From Roseateles koreensis (GTDB lineage: Bacteria > Pseudomonadota > Gammaproteobacteria > Burkholderiales > Burkholderiaceae_C): DNA of 64,000 nt. Under the pieces are notes generated by a model, which ran no database searches, had not been told where the DNA came from, and worked only from the letters and a program-made list of their open reading frames with translations. Numbering within the stretch: position 1 is the stretch's first letter; each line of letters opens with the position of its first letter. Shown here in pieces: positions 9,119 through 21,770 of the stretch. The stretch covers positions 124,001-188,000 of the forward strand of contig NZ_JAQQXS010000001.1 of assembly GCF_028595305.1 (NCBI RefSeq), written 5' to 3'. A program made the position numbers and the translations under genes.

Positions 9119-10482
9119 CGACCTTGCTTGCATTTCTGGTCACGCTGGCCTTGCTGGTGGTCGTGCACGAGTACGGCCATTACCGTGTGGCGCGGGCTTG
9201 CGGGGTCAAGGTGCTGCGGTTTTCTGTCGGTTTCGGGCGCGTGATCTGGCGCCGGCAAGCACACCCTGACGCCACCGAGTTCACCCTGTGCGCCATCCCA
9301 TTGGGTGGTTATGTGCGCATGCTGGACGAGCGTGAGGCACCCGTTGAAGCGGGGCTGCGTGACCAGGCTTTCAACAACCGGCCCTTGCGCCAGCGTGTGG
9401 CGGTGGTGGCGGCTGGTCCCTTGGCCAATTTGGTTTTGGCGGTGCTCTTGTTTGGCGCCGCCAATTGGGTCGGCATGGAGGTGCCCAAGGCGCTGCTGGG
9501 TGCTCCCGTGGCGGGCTCCCTGGCTGAGCGTGCTGGCATGCAGTCGGGTGATTGGGTTCAGGCTGTGTCCGTTGACGGGCAAGAGTGGCGCGACATCGAT
9601 TCACTGCTCGACCTGCATGAGCAAGTCATGAACGCGGTGGCACAGCGTCAGCGATTGCACCTGAGTGTGAGCGATGCGCAAGGCCGGGGCCGGCGCGAGC
9701 TGACGCTGAGCACCGACGCCTTGGCCGCAACCGAGTTCGACGCCGCCTCGGCCGCCCAGTTGGGCCTTGGCAGTGCGTTCAGCGAACCCGTGTTGGGCCG
9801 GATTACCGCGGGCGGCGCGGCTGATCTTGCGGGCCTGCGTGAAGGCGACCGAGTGAGAGCCATTGATGCCACGCCCGTGGCGGATGCGGCCAGTTTGAGA
9901 GGCTTGATCCGCGCCTCGGCGTCCGATGGCCAGCAACACGCCATGGCGTGGCGGATCGAGCGGGCAGGGCAGCCGCTTGACATCGAGGTTAGCCCCAAGG
10001 TGGTCGATGACAATGGCCGCAAGATCGGCCGCATCGAGGCCTTGGTGGGTGGTGTGCCTCAGATGGTGCAGCAGCGCTATGGATTTCTGGATGGCCTGGT
10101 TCGCGGTGCACAGCGCACTTGGGAGCTCTCTTGGACCACCTTGAAGGTGTTTGGTCGCATGTTGGTTGGACAAGCCTCGCTGAAGAATCTCAGCGGCCCG
10201 CTTACCATCGCTGAATACGCCGGACAGTCCGCGCGCATGGGCCTCAGCCAATACCTGGGCTTTCTGGGGCTGGTCAGTGTCAGCCTCGGTATATTGAATC
10301 TGCTGCCACTGCCGATGCTGGATGGCGGACACCTGATGTATTATCTTTTTGAGGGTTTGAGCGGCCGCCCCATCTCGGAGTGGTGGCAAACGCAACTGCA
10401 GCGTGCAGGTGCGTTGATCCTGATGCTGATGATGGCTTTAGCCCTTTCCAACGACGTGGCCCGCTTGACGGGCCTGCATTGA
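9115..10482 (+). CDS. rseP: RIP metalloprotease RseP (site-2 protease)
   Basis: Inner-membrane zinc protease that in E. coli cleaves anti-sigma-E factor RseA after DegS. The 455-residue protein has the zinc motif HEYGH at residues 18-22 in the first membrane helix, two PDZ domains in the periplasmic loop (about 115-290, each with a GL/AG-type binding turn), and the second active-site motif LPLPMLDGGHLMYY in a C-terminal membrane helix, whose Asp completes zinc binding. Overlaps dxr by 4 nt and precedes bamA by 10 nt, linking envelope stress sensing with outer-membrane assembly genes. Confidence 0.96.
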   Translation: MTTLLAFLVTLALLVVVHEYGHYRVARACGVKVLRFSVGFGRVIWRRQAHPDATEFTLCAIPLGGYVRMLDEREAPVEAGLRDQAFNNRPLRQRVAVVAAGPLANLVLAVLLFGAANWVGMEVPKALLGAPVAGSLAERAGMQSGDWVQAVSVDGQEWRDIDSLLDLHEQVMNAVAQRQRLHLSVSDAQGRGRRELTLSTDALAATEFDAASAAQLGLGSAFSEPVLGRITAGGAADLAGLREGDRVRAIDATPVADAASLRGLIRASASDGQQHAMAWRIERAGQPLDIEVSPKVVDDNGRKIGRIEALVGGVPQMVQQRYGFLDGLVRGAQRTWELSWTTLKVFGRMLVGQASLKNLSGPLTIAEYAGQSARMGLSQYLGFLGLVSVSLGILNLLPLPMLDGGHLMYYLFEGLSGRPISEWWQTQLQRAGALILMLMMALALSNDVARLTGLH

Positions 10483-10492
10483 CTCTATCTGC

Positions 10493-12805
10493 ATGTCCTC
10501 ATTTCTAAGAACAGGTGCGCGCTTGCGCCCCTCAATCCTGACTTTGGCCATTGTGGCCACACTGCAGTCAGGCGTCGCCTGGGCGGTGGAACCCTTTGTG
10601 ATCAAGGACATTCGCGTCGAAGGTCTGAATCGCACCGACCCGGGTACAGTGTTCGCGAGTCTGCCTTTCCGCATTGGTGACACCTACAGCGACGACAAGG
10701 GCGCGGCAGCATTGCGTGCGCTGTTCGCCACCGGCTTGTTCAAGGACGTTCGCATCAACATTGACGGCACCTCCGCCGTGGTGGTGATCGAAGAACGCCC
10801 CATCATTGCCAACGTCAGCTTCACGGGTCTGAAGGAATTCGACACCGAAGCGTTGACCAAATCACTGAAAGATGTGGGCATTGGCGAAGGCAAGCCCTTC
10901 GACAAAGCCTTGGCCGACCGTGCCGAACAAGAACTCAAGCGCCAATACCTGACGCGCAGCCTCTACGGTGCCGAAGTCACGACCACCATCACGCCGCTGG
11001 AGCGCAATCGGGTCAACGTCAGCTTTGCCGTGACCGAAGGCGAGCCGGCCAAAATCAGTGAAGTGCGCATTCTGGGCAGCAAGGTCTTCTCGGAGAGCAC
11101 GCTGCTGGGCCTGATGGATCAAACCACCTCCGGCTGGTTAACTTGGTACACCAAGACAGACCGTTATTCGCGCTCCAAGCTGAATGCTGACCTGGAGACT
11201 TTGCGCTCTTATTACCTGAATCGCGGTTATCTGGAGTTTGCGGTCACCTCAACGCAGGTCACGATTTCACCTGACAAGCAAAGCATCAGCGTTGCCATTA
11301 CCGTGAATGAAGGGCAGCCCTACACGGTCACCGCGGTGAAGTTGGAGGGTGAATTCCTGGGCCGCGAAGAAGACTTCAAACGCCTGATCCAGCTCAAGCC
11401 CGGCCAGCCCTATCAGGGCGAAGCCGTGGCGCAGACCACGCGTGCGTTCTCCGACTATTACGGCACCTTCGGTTATGCCTTTGCACGTGTCGACAGCCGG
11501 CCTGAAATCGACAAAGCCACAGGCCAGGTGGTGGTCACGTTCACTGGTGACCCGCAGCGCCGGGTCTATGTGCGTCGCGTGATCATTGGCGGCAACACCC
11601 GCACGCGGGATGAAGTGATTCGCCGCGAGTTCCGCCAGTTCGAATCGGCTTGGTACGACGGCCAGCGCATCAAGGCCTCCAAGGACCGTGTGGAGCGCTT
11701 GGGTTACTTCAAGCAAGGTGAAGTCACCATCGACACCCAAGAGGTGCCGGGCACGCAAGACCAGGTCGATGTGCTGCTGACCGTGGTGGAGCGCCCCACC
11801 GGCAACATCATGGTGGGTGCGGGCTATTCGAGCCAGCAAAAACTTTCGCTGACCGGCTCTATCCAGCAGGACAATATTTTTGGTTCCGGCCATTCGCTGG
11901 GGATCTCGGTCAACACCGCATCCACCGGGCGGGCGCTGGTGCTCAGTGAAACCGATCCTTACTTCACCGTGGACGGTGTCTCCCGCTCTTTCGATGTGTT
12001 CTATCGCACGCAAAAGCCCATCAACACCTTGGGTGAGCAGTATGAGTTGATCACCCACGGCGGGTCGGTCCGCTTTGGTGTGCCGTTCTCTGAAATCGAC
12101 ACCGTGTTCTTCGGCCTCGGCTTTGCCCGCACGCGGATGAGCACGACCTCCGGCTTGCCTAACAGTTATCTTCTGTATGGTCGCCAGTTCGGCAAAGACA
12201 GCTCCGAGTACCCGCTGACCATCGGTTGGGCACGCGACAACCGCGACAGCGTCATCTCCCCCACCGTGGGCCGCTACGCCCGTGTCAATCTTGAAACCAG
12301 TGTGCTGGGCGATGCGCGTTATGCCCGGGCCAACTTGCAGTACCAGGAATACATTCCGGTTACCAACAAGATCACCCTGGGTTTGAACAGTGAACTGGGT
12401 TGGGGTGCGGGCTTGAATGGCCGCCCCTATCCGATCTTCAAGAATTTCTATGCTGGCGGCCTGGGTTCGGTGCGGGTGTTTGAAGCGGGCTCCTTGGGTC
12501 CGGTGGACGTCACGGGCTCCTACACCGGTGGCAATCGCAAGTTCAACGTCAATGCCGAGTTGTACTTGCCGGTGCCAGGGGGGGGCAATGACAAGACCTT
12601 CCGCTTCTTCGGCTTCCTTGACGCTGGCAATGTCTGGGGCCCGCAAGATCAGGTCACTTTTGACTCGATGCGCTCCTCGGCGGGTATCGGTTTAAGCTGG
12701 ATTTCCCCCATGGGGCCCCTGCGTTTGAGTTACGGTTCGCCTGTGCGTAAGAAACCCACAGATAGAATCGAGAAATTCCAATTCCAGATCGGGAATGCAT
12801 TCTGA
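10493..12805 (+). CDS. bamA: Outer membrane protein assembly factor BamA
   Basis: Essential Omp85 protein that folds beta-barrel proteins into the outer membrane. The 770-residue precursor has a signal peptide (cut after about GVAWA, residue 28), five POTRA domains (about 30-430; motifs such as FVIKDIRVEGLNR and GTVFASLPFRIGDTY), and a C-terminal barrel from about 435, ending with phenylalanine (FQIGNAF), the usual outer-membrane signature. The barrel lid region FFGFLDAGNVWG and the GPLRLSYGSP segment are typical. The stop overlaps the skp start (TGATG), so the barrel machine and its chaperone are co-translated. Confidence 0.97.
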   Translation: MSSFLRTGARLRPSILTLAIVATLQSGVAWAVEPFVIKDIRVEGLNRTDPGTVFASLPFRIGDTYSDDKGAAALRALFATGLFKDVRINIDGTSAVVVIEERPIIANVSFTGLKEFDTEALTKSLKDVGIGEGKPFDKALADRAEQELKRQYLTRSLYGAEVTTTITPLERNRVNVSFAVTEGEPAKISEVRILGSKVFSESTLLGLMDQTTSGWLTWYTKTDRYSRSKLNADLETLRSYYLNRGYLEFAVTSTQVTISPDKQSISVAITVNEGQPYTVTAVKLEGEFLGREEDFKRLIQLKPGQPYQGEAVAQTTRAFSDYYGTFGYAFARVDSRPEIDKATGQVVVTFTGDPQRRVYVRRVIIGGNTRTRDEVIRREFRQFESAWYDGQRIKASKDRVERLGYFKQGEVTIDTQEVPGTQDQVDVLLTVVERPTGNIMVGAGYSSQQKLSLTGSIQQDNIFGSGHSLGISVNTASTGRALVLSETDPYFTVDGVSRSFDVFYRTQKPINTLGEQYELITHGGSVRFGVPFSEIDTVFFGLGFARTRMSTTSGLPNSYLLYGRQFGKDSSEYPLTIGWARDNRDSVISPTVGRYARVNLETSVLGDARYARANLQYQEYIPVTNKITLGLNSELGWGAGLNGRPYPIFKNFYAGGLGSVRVFEAGSLGPVDVTGSYTGGNRKFNVNAELYLPVPGGGNDKTFRFFGFLDAGNVWGPQDQVTFDSMRSSAGIGLSWISPMGPLRLSYGSPVRKKPTDRIEKFQFQIGNAF

Positions 12806-13323
12806 TGAAAAGCTTGTCCATTAAAGCGGTGGCTCTGTCCGCCCTGTTGTCGGTTTCGGCCACTGCCGCTGTGTCTGCTCAGGCACAAGAATTGAAAATT
12901 GGCTACGTGAACAGCGAGCGGGTTTTGCGCGAAGCCAATGTGGCCAAGGCTGTGGGCTTGAAGCTGGAGTCAGAGTTCGGCAAGCGTGAAAAAGACTTGA
13001 AGGACGCCGAGCTGAAATTGCGTGGCGCCGCAGAAAAGCTTGAGAAAGATGCCCCCACGCTGAGCGAAGCCGAGCGCAATCGCCGTCAACGTGATCTGGT
13101 GGAGTCTGACCGCGAATTGCAGCGCAAGCGCCGCGAGTGGCAAGAAGATCTGACTCAGCGCAAACAAGAAGAAATGTCCGTCATCGTTGATCGGGCTAAC
13201 CGCGCCATCAAGCAGATCTTCGACACTGAAAAGTACGACCTGATCGTGCAGGACGCGATTTTCTCCAGCCCGCGCGTTGACATCACCAAGAAGGTGATCG
13301 ACTCGCTCAACGCCCAGAAGTGA
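12805..13323 (+). CDS. skp: Periplasmic chaperone Skp/OmpH
   Basis: Trimeric periplasmic holdase that carries unfolded outer-membrane proteins to BamA. The 172 residues comprise a signal peptide ([21 protein letters not shown], cleaved around AQAQ at residue 28), then [10 protein letters not shown], a long charged coiled-coil (about 55-125, rich in Glu, Lys, Arg and Leu) forming the tentacles, and a closing strand [19 protein letters not shown]. Length and layout match the family. Start overlaps the bamA stop by one base and the stop overlaps lpxD by 4 nt. Confidence 0.94.
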   Translation: MKSLSIKAVALSALLSVSATAAVSAQAQELKIGYVNSERVLREANVAKAVGLKLESEFGKREKDLKDAELKLRGAAEKLEKDAPTLSEAERNRRQRDLVESDRELQRKRREWQEDLTQRKQEEMSVIVDRANRAIKQIFDTEKYDLIVQDAIFSSPRVDITKKVIDSLNAQK

Positions 13324-14375
13324 TTTCTCAGGTGACCCCCAAGGTTCACCTGGATGATCTGATCGCCGCCTTGGGCGGCGATCTTCATGGCGCGGGGCAA
13401 ACCTTGATTGCGCGGATCGCGCCATTGGACGAGGCCGATGCTGAGTCCATCAGCTTCCTGGCCAACCCGCGCTATCAAGCGCAACTGGGCCAGACCCAAG
13501 CCGCCTGCGTGATCGTGGCACCTGCCTTTGCAGAGGCCGCCGCAGCACGTGGCGCCGCCATCGTCACGCCGGACCCTTACCTCTACTTCGCACGCCTGAC
13601 GCAATGGTGGGCAGCGCAGACGCGGCCTCTGTCTCCTCCGCGCGTTCACCCCAGCGCAGTGATAGACCCCGGTGCCCACATCGGCGTTGGCGCTGACATC
13701 GGCCCGCTGGCCGTGATTGAGGCGCAAGCGCATATCGGTGACGGCGCGCGCATTGGCGCTCACTGCGTCATCGGGCACGGCGCGCGCGTGGGTGCGGATA
13801 CGCGTTTGAGTGCGCGGGTGGCGCTGGGATTCAACTGCCAGATCGGTGACCGGTGCATCTTGCATAGCGGTGTGGTCATCGGCGCTGACGGCTTTGGTTT
13901 TGCTGCCGATTTGAAGGGCGAAAACCCCGGATGGGTAAAGATCGAGCAACTGGGCAATGTCCGCATCGGCAATGACGTTGAAATTGGCGCCAACACCTGC
14001 ATCGACCGTGGCGCCTTGGCCGACACGGTGCTGGAGGACGGCGTCAAGCTCGACAATCAGATCCAGATTGGCCATAACGTTCATATTGGCCGGCATACCG
14101 CGATTGCAGGCTGCACGGCTGTGGCCGGCAGCACTCGCATCGGCGCCTTCTGTACCATCGGTGGAGCGGCCAACATCGTTGGCCATTTGACCCTGGCCGA
14201 CCATGTGCACGTGTCCGCTGCCACGCTGATCAGCCGCAGCATTGCAAAACCGGGGCTCTACAGCGGCGTTTATCCCTTCGAGGACAATGCCAGCTGGGAA
14301 AAGAATGCCGCCACCTTGAGACAACTGCACACACTGCGTACTCGCGTGCGTGACCTTGAAAAGAAAAAAGACTGA
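13320..14375 (+). CDS. lpxD: UDP-3-O-(3-hydroxyacyl)glucosamine N-acyltransferase
   Basis: Third step of lipid A synthesis: N-acylation of UDP-3-O-acylglucosamine from acyl-ACP. The 351-residue protein has an N-terminal uridine-binding domain (about 1-100, with ISFLANPRY) and a left-handed beta-helix of hexapeptide repeats from about 105 ([13 protein letters not shown] and so on), including the catalytic histidine region [24 protein letters not shown] at 13320 overlapping the skp stop is taken as start; another GTG at 13332 is possible. The C-terminal helix is charged, as usual. Confidence 0.95.
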   Translation: MISQVTPKVHLDDLIAALGGDLHGAGQTLIARIAPLDEADAESISFLANPRYQAQLGQTQAACVIVAPAFAEAAAARGAAIVTPDPYLYFARLTQWWAAQTRPLSPPRVHPSAVIDPGAHIGVGADIGPLAVIEAQAHIGDGARIGAHCVIGHGARVGADTRLSARVALGFNCQIGDRCILHSGVVIGADGFGFAADLKGENPGWVKIEQLGNVRIGNDVEIGANTCIDRGALADTVLEDGVKLDNQIQIGHNVHIGRHTAIAGCTAVAGSTRIGAFCTIGGAANIVGHLTLADHVHVSAATLISRSIAKPGLYSGVYPFEDNASWEKNAATLRQLHTLRTRVRDLEKKKD

Positions 14376-14377
14376 CC

Positions 14378-14818
14378 ATGGACATCCATAGCATCCTGAA
14401 AAAGCTGCCGCACCGTTATCCGCTGTTGTTGGTGGATCGCGTGCTGGAGGTTGAAGCCGGCAAGCGCATTGTGGCGATCAAGAACGTCAGCATCAATGAG
14501 CCCTATTTCGTCGGCCATTTCCCGCACCGCCCGGTGATGCCGGGGGTGTTGATTCTGGAGTCTATGGCGCAGGTGGCAACGCTGCTCGCACTGGAAAGCT
14601 CGGACATCCAGCTCGACGACAGCACGGTGGTCTACTTTGCCGGTATCGATAACGCCCGTTTCAAGCGGCCCGTAGAGCCCGGCGACCAGCTGCGCCAAGA
14701 GGTGATACTGGACCGCGCCAAGGCGGGCATCTTCAAGTTCAGTGCCAAGGCGTTTGTGGGCGATGCACTGGCCGCCGAGGCGCAGCTGATCTGCACCATG
14801 CGCAAGATCGACGCCTGA
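14378..14818 (+). CDS. fabZ: 3-hydroxyacyl-ACP dehydratase FabZ
   Basis: Dehydrates 3-hydroxyacyl-ACP in fatty acid elongation and competes with LpxA/LpxD for the same acyl chains. The 146-residue hot-dog-fold protein shows [15 protein letters not shown], the catalytic histidine in [20 protein letters not shown] and the catalytic Glu in the LESMAQ helix. Standard length. Begins 2 nt after the lpxD stop and lies before lpxA, the conserved order. Confidence 0.97.
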   Translation: MDIHSILKKLPHRYPLLLVDRVLEVEAGKRIVAIKNVSINEPYFVGHFPHRPVMPGVLILESMAQVATLLALESSDIQLDDSTVVYFAGIDNARFKRPVEPGDQLRQEVILDRAKAGIFKFSAKAFVGDALAAEAQLICTMRKIDA

Positions 14819-14831
14819 GGCTTGGGCCGCC

Positions 14832-15620
14832 ATGAGCCTGATCCACCCCACTGCGATCATCGACCCTGCCGCTGAACTTGACAGTTCGGTTGCGGTGGGC
14901 GCCTACACGCTGATTGGCCCACACGTACGCATCGGCGCCGGCACGGTCATCGGGCCGCACTGCGTGGTGGAGGGGCGCACCACCCTGGGTGTCGACAACA
15001 AGATATTCCAGTTCAACTCCATCGGCGCAACCCCGCAGGACATGAAGTACGCGGGCGAGCCCACCGAGCTGGTGATTGGCGACCGCAACGCGATCCGTGA
15101 GTTCTGCACCTTGAACCTTGGCACCGCGCAGGACGAGGGTGTAACCCGGGTCGGGTCGGACAACTGGATCATGGCCTACGTCCACATTGCCCATGATGTT
15201 CGCCTTGGCAACCACACGGTGCTGGCCAATAACGCTACCCTTGCCGGGCATGTGCATGTGGGCGATTGGGCGACGATTGGTGGCCTGTCTGGCGTGCACC
15301 AGTTTGTCAAGATTGGGGCCCACGCCATGATCGGCTTTCAAGGGCATGTGGCCCAGGATGTGCCGCCCTTCATGACGGTGGACGGCAACCCTTTGGCGGC
15401 GCGTGCGGTCAATGTGGTGGGCCTTAAGCGGCGCGGCTACACGGCTGAACGCATCTCGGTGATTCGGCAGATCCACAAGCTGCTGTACCGATCGTCGTTG
15501 ACGCTGGGTCAGGCGGTCGAGGCGATTGCCGCGTTGCAAGGCCAGGTGCCAGAGGCAGATGCCGATGTGACGCTCATGCTGGATTTTCTGGCCGCCGCCA
15601 CGCGTGGCATTGTTCGCTAA
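14832..15620 (+). CDS. lpxA: UDP-N-acetylglucosamine O-acyltransferase
   Basis: First step of lipid A synthesis: 3-O-acylation of UDP-GlcNAc from 3-hydroxyacyl-ACP. The 262-residue trimeric enzyme starts [20 protein letters not shown] and is built of hexapeptide repeats up to about residue 180, with the catalytic histidine in [13 protein letters not shown] (near 125) and the C-terminal helical region after [17 protein letters not shown] ribosome site precedes the ATG. 13 nt after fabZ. Confidence 0.97.
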   Translation: MSLIHPTAIIDPAAELDSSVAVGAYTLIGPHVRIGAGTVIGPHCVVEGRTTLGVDNKIFQFNSIGATPQDMKYAGEPTELVIGDRNAIREFCTLNLGTAQDEGVTRVGSDNWIMAYVHIAHDVRLGNHTVLANNATLAGHVHVGDWATIGGLSGVHQFVKIGAHAMIGFQGHVAQDVPPFMTVDGNPLAARAVNVVGLKRRGYTAERISVIRQIHKLLYRSSLTLGQAVEAIAALQGQVPEADADVTLMLDFLAAATRGIVR

Positions 15621-15623
15621 GTC

Positions 15624-16784
15624 ATGACATCAACCCCGCCTCGTTTTGGCATGGTGGCCGGCGAGGCCTCCGGTGACCTGTTGGCTGGCCTGCTGCTGCA
15701 AGGCATGCGCACGCGCTGGCCTGATCTGCAGGCCTGGGGCATTGGTGGGCCACGCATGGCCGCACAGGGCTTCACGGCTTGGTGGCCGCATGACAAGCTC
15801 TCCATCTTTGGCTATGTGGACGCATTGCTGAATTTGCGCGAGTTGCTGGGCTTGCGCAGGCAACTGGGCGATCGCCTGCTGGCCCTGCCTGAAGCTGAGC
15901 GCCCAGCCGCCTTCATTGGCATTGACGCGCCCGACTTCAACTTCGGCCTGGAGCAGCGCTTGCGTGAAGGCGGTATCAAGACGGTTCACTTCGTCTGCCC
16001 GTCCATCTGGGCTTGGCGGGCTGAGCGGGTAGAGAAGATCCGACGCTCGGCCGACCATGTGCTGTGCCTGTTTCCGTTTGAACCCGAGTTGCTTCAAAAG
16101 TCCGGTATCGCTGCCAGTTATGTCGGCCATCCCCTGGCTGATGCAATTCCCTTGGAGCCACCTCAACTTGAAAGCCGCGCTGCCTTGGGCTTGGGCGGGC
16201 AGGGGCCTGTGGTGGCTTTGCTGCCGGGCAGCCGCCGCAGCGAGATCAAGTACCTGGCCGAGCCTTTTTTGCGCGCCGCGTTGCTGATGCAGCAAGCCCG
16301 GCCTTACTTGCGCTTCGTGATGCCCGTGGCACCCGGTTTGCGTGGCTTGATCGAGCCCTTGGTGCAAGGCGTGGCGCCGACGCTGAATCTCACCTTGCTG
16401 GAGGGCCGCTCGCACGAAGCTCTGGCGGCCTGCGATGTCACCCTGGTGGCGAGCGGCACTGCCACCCTGGAGGCGGCCTTGTTCAAGCGCCCGATGGTGA
16501 TTGCCTACCGCATGCACTGGTTGAACTGGTGGCGCATGAAGGGCAAGAACTACCAGCCCTGGGTGGGTTTGCCCAATGTGTTGGCGCGCGAGTTCTTGGT
16601 GCCTGAATTGATTCAAGACCAATGCACGCCCGAAGCGTTGGCGCGTGAGGGCTTGGCATGGTTCGCTGAACCTGAGCGTTATACGCGGGTGCAAGCACGC
16701 TTCGCCGAACAACATCTACTGCTGCGCTGCAATACTGCGCAAAGGGCCAGCGATGCGATCGCGCAAGTCATTGGCCGAGCCTAA
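15624..16784 (+). CDS. lpxB: Lipid-A-disaccharide synthase
   Basis: Joins UDP-2,3-diacylglucosamine and lipid X to form the tetraacyl disaccharide; GT19 glycosyltransferase peripheral to the inner membrane. The 386 residues include [18 protein letters not shown] (8-25), [26 protein letters not shown] and the C-terminal nucleotide-binding stretch [15 protein letters not shown] with [19 protein letters not shown]. Length is normal. Its last 32 nt overlap rnhB in another frame. Confidence 0.97.
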   Translation: MTSTPPRFGMVAGEASGDLLAGLLLQGMRTRWPDLQAWGIGGPRMAAQGFTAWWPHDKLSIFGYVDALLNLRELLGLRRQLGDRLLALPEAERPAAFIGIDAPDFNFGLEQRLREGGIKTVHFVCPSIWAWRAERVEKIRRSADHVLCLFPFEPELLQKSGIAASYVGHPLADAIPLEPPQLESRAALGLGGQGPVVALLPGSRRSEIKYLAEPFLRAALLMQQARPYLRFVMPVAPGLRGLIEPLVQGVAPTLNLTLLEGRSHEALAACDVTLVASGTATLEAALFKRPMVIAYRMHWLNWWRMKGKNYQPWVGLPNVLAREFLVPELIQDQCTPEALAREGLAWFAEPERYTRVQARFAEQHLLLRCNTAQRASDAIAQVIGRA

Positions 16785-17388
16785 GCAATTGGGGCTGTCT
16801 TGGGTGGGGCCGGGCTTGCTGGCTGGCGTGGATGAGGCCGGCCGAGGCCCCTTGGCCGGGCCCGTGGTGGCCGCTGCGGTGATTTTGGACGACGCGGCGC
16901 CCGTGCAGGGGCTGCGCGACTCCAAGATCCTGAGCGAGAAACGGCGCGAGCAGCTGTTCGATGAAATTCGCGCCAAGGCTTTGTGCTTTTGCATCGCCGA
17001 GGCCAGTGTCGAAGAAATTGACCGCCTGAACATTCTGCAAGCCACCTTGCTCGCCATGCGCCGCGCGGTGGAGGGCTTGCGCCTCAAGCCGGCCCTGGTG
17101 CAGGTGGATGGCAATCGCCTGCCGGTCTTGAAGGTTCCGGCGGAGGCCATCGTCAAGGGTGATAGCAAGGTGCAGGCAATTTCGGCCGCCTCCATCCTGG
17201 CCAAGGTACAGCGTGACCGGCAATGCATCGCCATGCACGAGGCCCATCCGGCGTATGGATTCGCCACCCATAAGGGCTACCCCACCGCTGAGCATCTGGC
17301 GGCCTTGCGCGCGCATGGGGTCACGCCCTGGCATCGCCGCACATTCGGCCCGGTGCGCGCGATTCTGGAATTGTCAGGCCCCCCATGA
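16753..17388 (+). CDS. rnhB: Ribonuclease HII
   Basis: Cleaves the RNA strand of RNA-DNA hybrids and starts removal of single ribonucleotides from DNA. The frame opens upstream inside lpxB, but ATG 16753 gives 211 residues, the normal size, with [19 protein letters not shown] containing the two acidic metal ligands, [19 protein letters not shown], a further metal-binding Asp in [10 protein letters not shown], and the [21 protein letters not shown] signature. The 32-nt overlap with lpxB suggests coupled translation. Confidence 0.95.
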   Translation: MRSRKSLAEPKQLGLSWVGPGLLAGVDEAGRGPLAGPVVAAAVILDDAAPVQGLRDSKILSEKRREQLFDEIRAKALCFCIAEASVEEIDRLNILQATLLAMRRAVEGLRLKPALVQVDGNRLPVLKVPAEAIVKGDSKVQAISAASILAKVQRDRQCIAMHEAHPAYGFATHKGYPTAEHLAALRAHGVTPWHRRTFGPVRAILELSGPP

Positions 17389-18167
17389 GCCAGCTTCAAC
17401 ACATTACCTCTCGTGACAATCCGGTGCTCCAACGCCTGCGCAAACTCAGCCAGGACGGCGGCGCCTACCGCAAGCTGGGCAGTGTCTGGCTGGAGGGCGA
17501 CCATCTGGTGCGCGCTTGTCTGCAGCGCAACTATCCTGTTACTTTGGCGGTAATGACTGAGGCAGCGGCGCAAGATTCTGTCTTGCGTGCCTTGGCGGAC
17601 GCCGCGCCGCGCCAGTTGGTGGTACCGACCGCGTTGTTCAAAACCATCAGCGGTTTGGAGTCACCGGCGCAGATCGGCTTCGAGGTGCCGCATGACGCCG
17701 CGCAGCGCATCGATCCGGCCGTGGACACGGTGATCCTCGACCGGCTGCAAGACGCGGGCAACGTCGGCACCATTCTGCGCAGCGCTGGGGCCTTCGGGTT
17801 CAAACAGATTCTGGCCTTGAAGGGTACAGCGGCCCTTTGGTCGCCCAAAGTCTTGCGGGCTGGCATGGGAGCGCACTTCGGCTTGCGTTTGATCGAGGGG
17901 CTCGGCCCCGCTGATCTTGACGGTTTGCAATTGCCGCTGATTGCGACCAGCTCCTATGCCGAAAAGCAGCTTCATCAACTCAGCCTGCCCCGGCCCTGTG
18001 CCTGGGTGATGGGGCATGAGGGGCAGGGCGTTCAAGCCGAATTGATGCAACGCTGCCGCTTGACCGTAGGCATCCCACAACCGGGCGGCGAGGAGTCGCT
18101 CAATGTGGGCAGCGCTGCGGCGATCTGCCTGTATGAAAGCGCGCGGCAGCGACTGACGGTGGCGTAG
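17385..18167 (+). CDS. SpoU/TrmH-family RNA 2'-O-ribose methyltransferase
   Basis: SAM-dependent ribose methylation of rRNA or tRNA; the target is not clear from sequence. The 260-residue protein has an N-terminal substrate-binding region ([26 protein letters not shown]) and a C-terminal SPOUT knot with the three family motifs: [20 protein letters not shown] (motif 1), [11 protein letters not shown] (motif 2) and [22 protein letters not shown] (motif 3), which form the SAM pocket. Overlaps rnhB by 4 nt and appears to end the long plus-strand unit; ppsR converges 6 nt downstream. Resembles RNA methyltransferases of the RlmB/TsnR type. Confidence 0.9.
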   Translation: MSQLQHITSRDNPVLQRLRKLSQDGGAYRKLGSVWLEGDHLVRACLQRNYPVTLAVMTEAAAQDSVLRALADAAPRQLVVPTALFKTISGLESPAQIGFEVPHDAAQRIDPAVDTVILDRLQDAGNVGTILRSAGAFGFKQILALKGTAALWSPKVLRAGMGAHFGLRLIEGLGPADLDGLQLPLIATSSYAEKQLHQLSLPRPCAWVMGHEGQGVQAELMQRCRLTVGIPQPGGEESLNVGSAAAICLYESARQRLTVA

Positions 18168-18173
18168 CGCCGC

Positions 18174-18995
18174 TCAGTAAATCAGCCGATCCGGCCGCAG
18201 GTCGCGCAGGATGGTGGTGGCGATTTCTTCGATGGATTTGTGGGTCGACGACAACCAGGCGATGCCGTCTTTTTTCATCATCGCTTCGGCCTCATTGACC
18301 TCATAGCGGCAGTTCATCAGGTCGGCGTATTTGCTGCCGGGGCGGCGCTCGTTGCGGATCTGGCTGAGACGCTCGGGGTCGATGGTCAGGCCGAAGCATT
18401 TGCGCTTATGGGCGATCAGCATGGAGGGCAGCTTGCCGCGCTCGAAGTCTTCCGGAATGAGCGGGTAGTTCGCCGCCTTGATGCCGTGTTGCATGGCCAG
18501 GTACAGCGAGGTGGGGGTTTTACCGCTGCGAGAGACGCCGACCAAAATCACGTCCGCCACGTCCAGGTTCTTGGCGGATTGCCCGTCGTCATGCACCAAC
18601 GAGAAATTGATGGCTTCGATGCGGTCGTGATATTCCTGGCTGCGTGCCACGTCAGAGAAGCGCCCCACGCGGTGGTTGCTCTTGACCTCGAACTCTTCTT
18701 CCAGCGGTTCGATGAAGGTGCCGAACATGTCCATCACCCGGGCGTGGCAATGGTCGCGCACGATTTTCAGCACATCCCGGTCCACCAGGGTGGCGAAGAC
18801 GATAGCCCGAGCGCCCTCGCGGGTCGTGGTTTCATTGATTTCACGCACGACGGCATAGGCTTTTTCGGGCGAATCGATGAAGGGCCGGCGTACATGACGC
18901 GGCTTGATCGGAAATTGCGCCAGGATGGAGTTACCGAAAGTTTCAGCGGTAATCCCGGTGCCGTCCGAGACAAAGTACACGGTGCGATTGGGCAT
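18174..18995 (-). CDS. ppsR: PEP synthase regulatory protein (bifunctional kinase/pyrophosphorylase, DUF299)
   Basis: Switches PEP synthetase off by ADP-dependent threonine phosphorylation and on again by Pi-dependent removal. The 273-residue protein has the family start [20 protein letters not shown] and the P-loop-like [15 protein letters not shown] (about 152-166), then [20 protein letters not shown] near the C-terminus. Divergently transcribed from its target gene ppsA, the common arrangement. The long plus-strand frame over it is a shadow. Confidence 0.95.
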   Translation of the reverse strand: MPNRTVYFVSDGTGITAETFGNSILAQFPIKPRHVRRPFIDSPEKAYAVVREINETTTREGARAIVFATLVDRDVLKIVRDHCHARVMDMFGTFIEPLEEEFEVKSNHRVGRFSDVARSQEYHDRIEAINFSLVHDDGQSAKNLDVADVILVGVSRSGKTPTSLYLAMQHGIKAANYPLIPEDFERGKLPSMLIAHKRKCFGLTIDPERLSQIRNERRPGSKYADLMNCRYEVNEAEAMMKKDGIAWLSSTHKSIEEIATTILRDLRPDRLIY

Positions 18996-19201
18996 GGTGG
19001 GGTTGCTCTAAAGTCCTGCCCAATCATAGTGGGCTTGCCTTTAGAATCCGACGCAATCATCCCGTTCAGCAACATGACTGCCCCCAGCTCACAATCAGAA
19101 TCAAGAATCGCTGCGGTTACAGCCTGTGTCAGCCTGATGGATGGCGCCGCCGGCGGCGTCATTGCGGGAGCCCGGAATTTTTATCATCACGGAGCTTTCC
19201 C
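18996..19201. promoter_or_regulatory. Divergent ppsR/ppsA promoter region
   Basis: The 206-nt gap carries a plus-strand -10 candidate TAGAAT (19042-19047) for ppsA and a minus-strand -10 candidate TATGAT (19028-19023) for ppsR; neither has a clear -35. A GC-rich self-complementary stretch (GGCGCCGCCGGCGGCGTC) lies at about 19143-19160, in the ppsA leader. The ppsA ribosome site is GGAG near 19190. Confidence 0.4.
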
Positions 19202-21610
<2,409 letters not shown>

Positions 21611-21638
21611 GCCTTCAACGCTAAGCGTCAAAGCCTTG

Positions 21639-21670
21639 AACAGAAACAGCCCTGCGGGGCTGTTTCTGTT
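21639..21670 (+). terminator. Terminator hairpin after ppsA
   Basis: Perfect 14-bp arms (AACAGAAACAGCCC and its complement) with a TGCG loop, 29 nt after the ppsA stop. The arm is T-rich at its 3' end, so it may act in both directions. Confidence 0.75.
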
Positions 21671-21743
21671 GGTGGTAGTGCTTCGCCAGGGCGCGGGTTC
21701 CTTGCTATCGACAGGCCAGCCGGGCGGGGGGCATCATCCCTCC

Positions 21744-21759
21744 TTTGAGTGACTCAAGG
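21744..21759. promoter_or_regulatory. Palindrome before the symporter gene
   Basis: TTGAGT-G-ACTCAA, a perfect 6+6 inverted repeat, lies 13 nt before the symporter ATG. It could be an operator or an mRNA hairpin limiting initiation; no promoter was clear enough to decide. Confidence 0.35.
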
Positions 21760-21770
21760 TTTCGGCTCCC

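Noticed and set aside
11267-12646. 459-residue open frame antisense to bamA
   Set aside because: Shadow of a clear BamA gene; no start site or domain.
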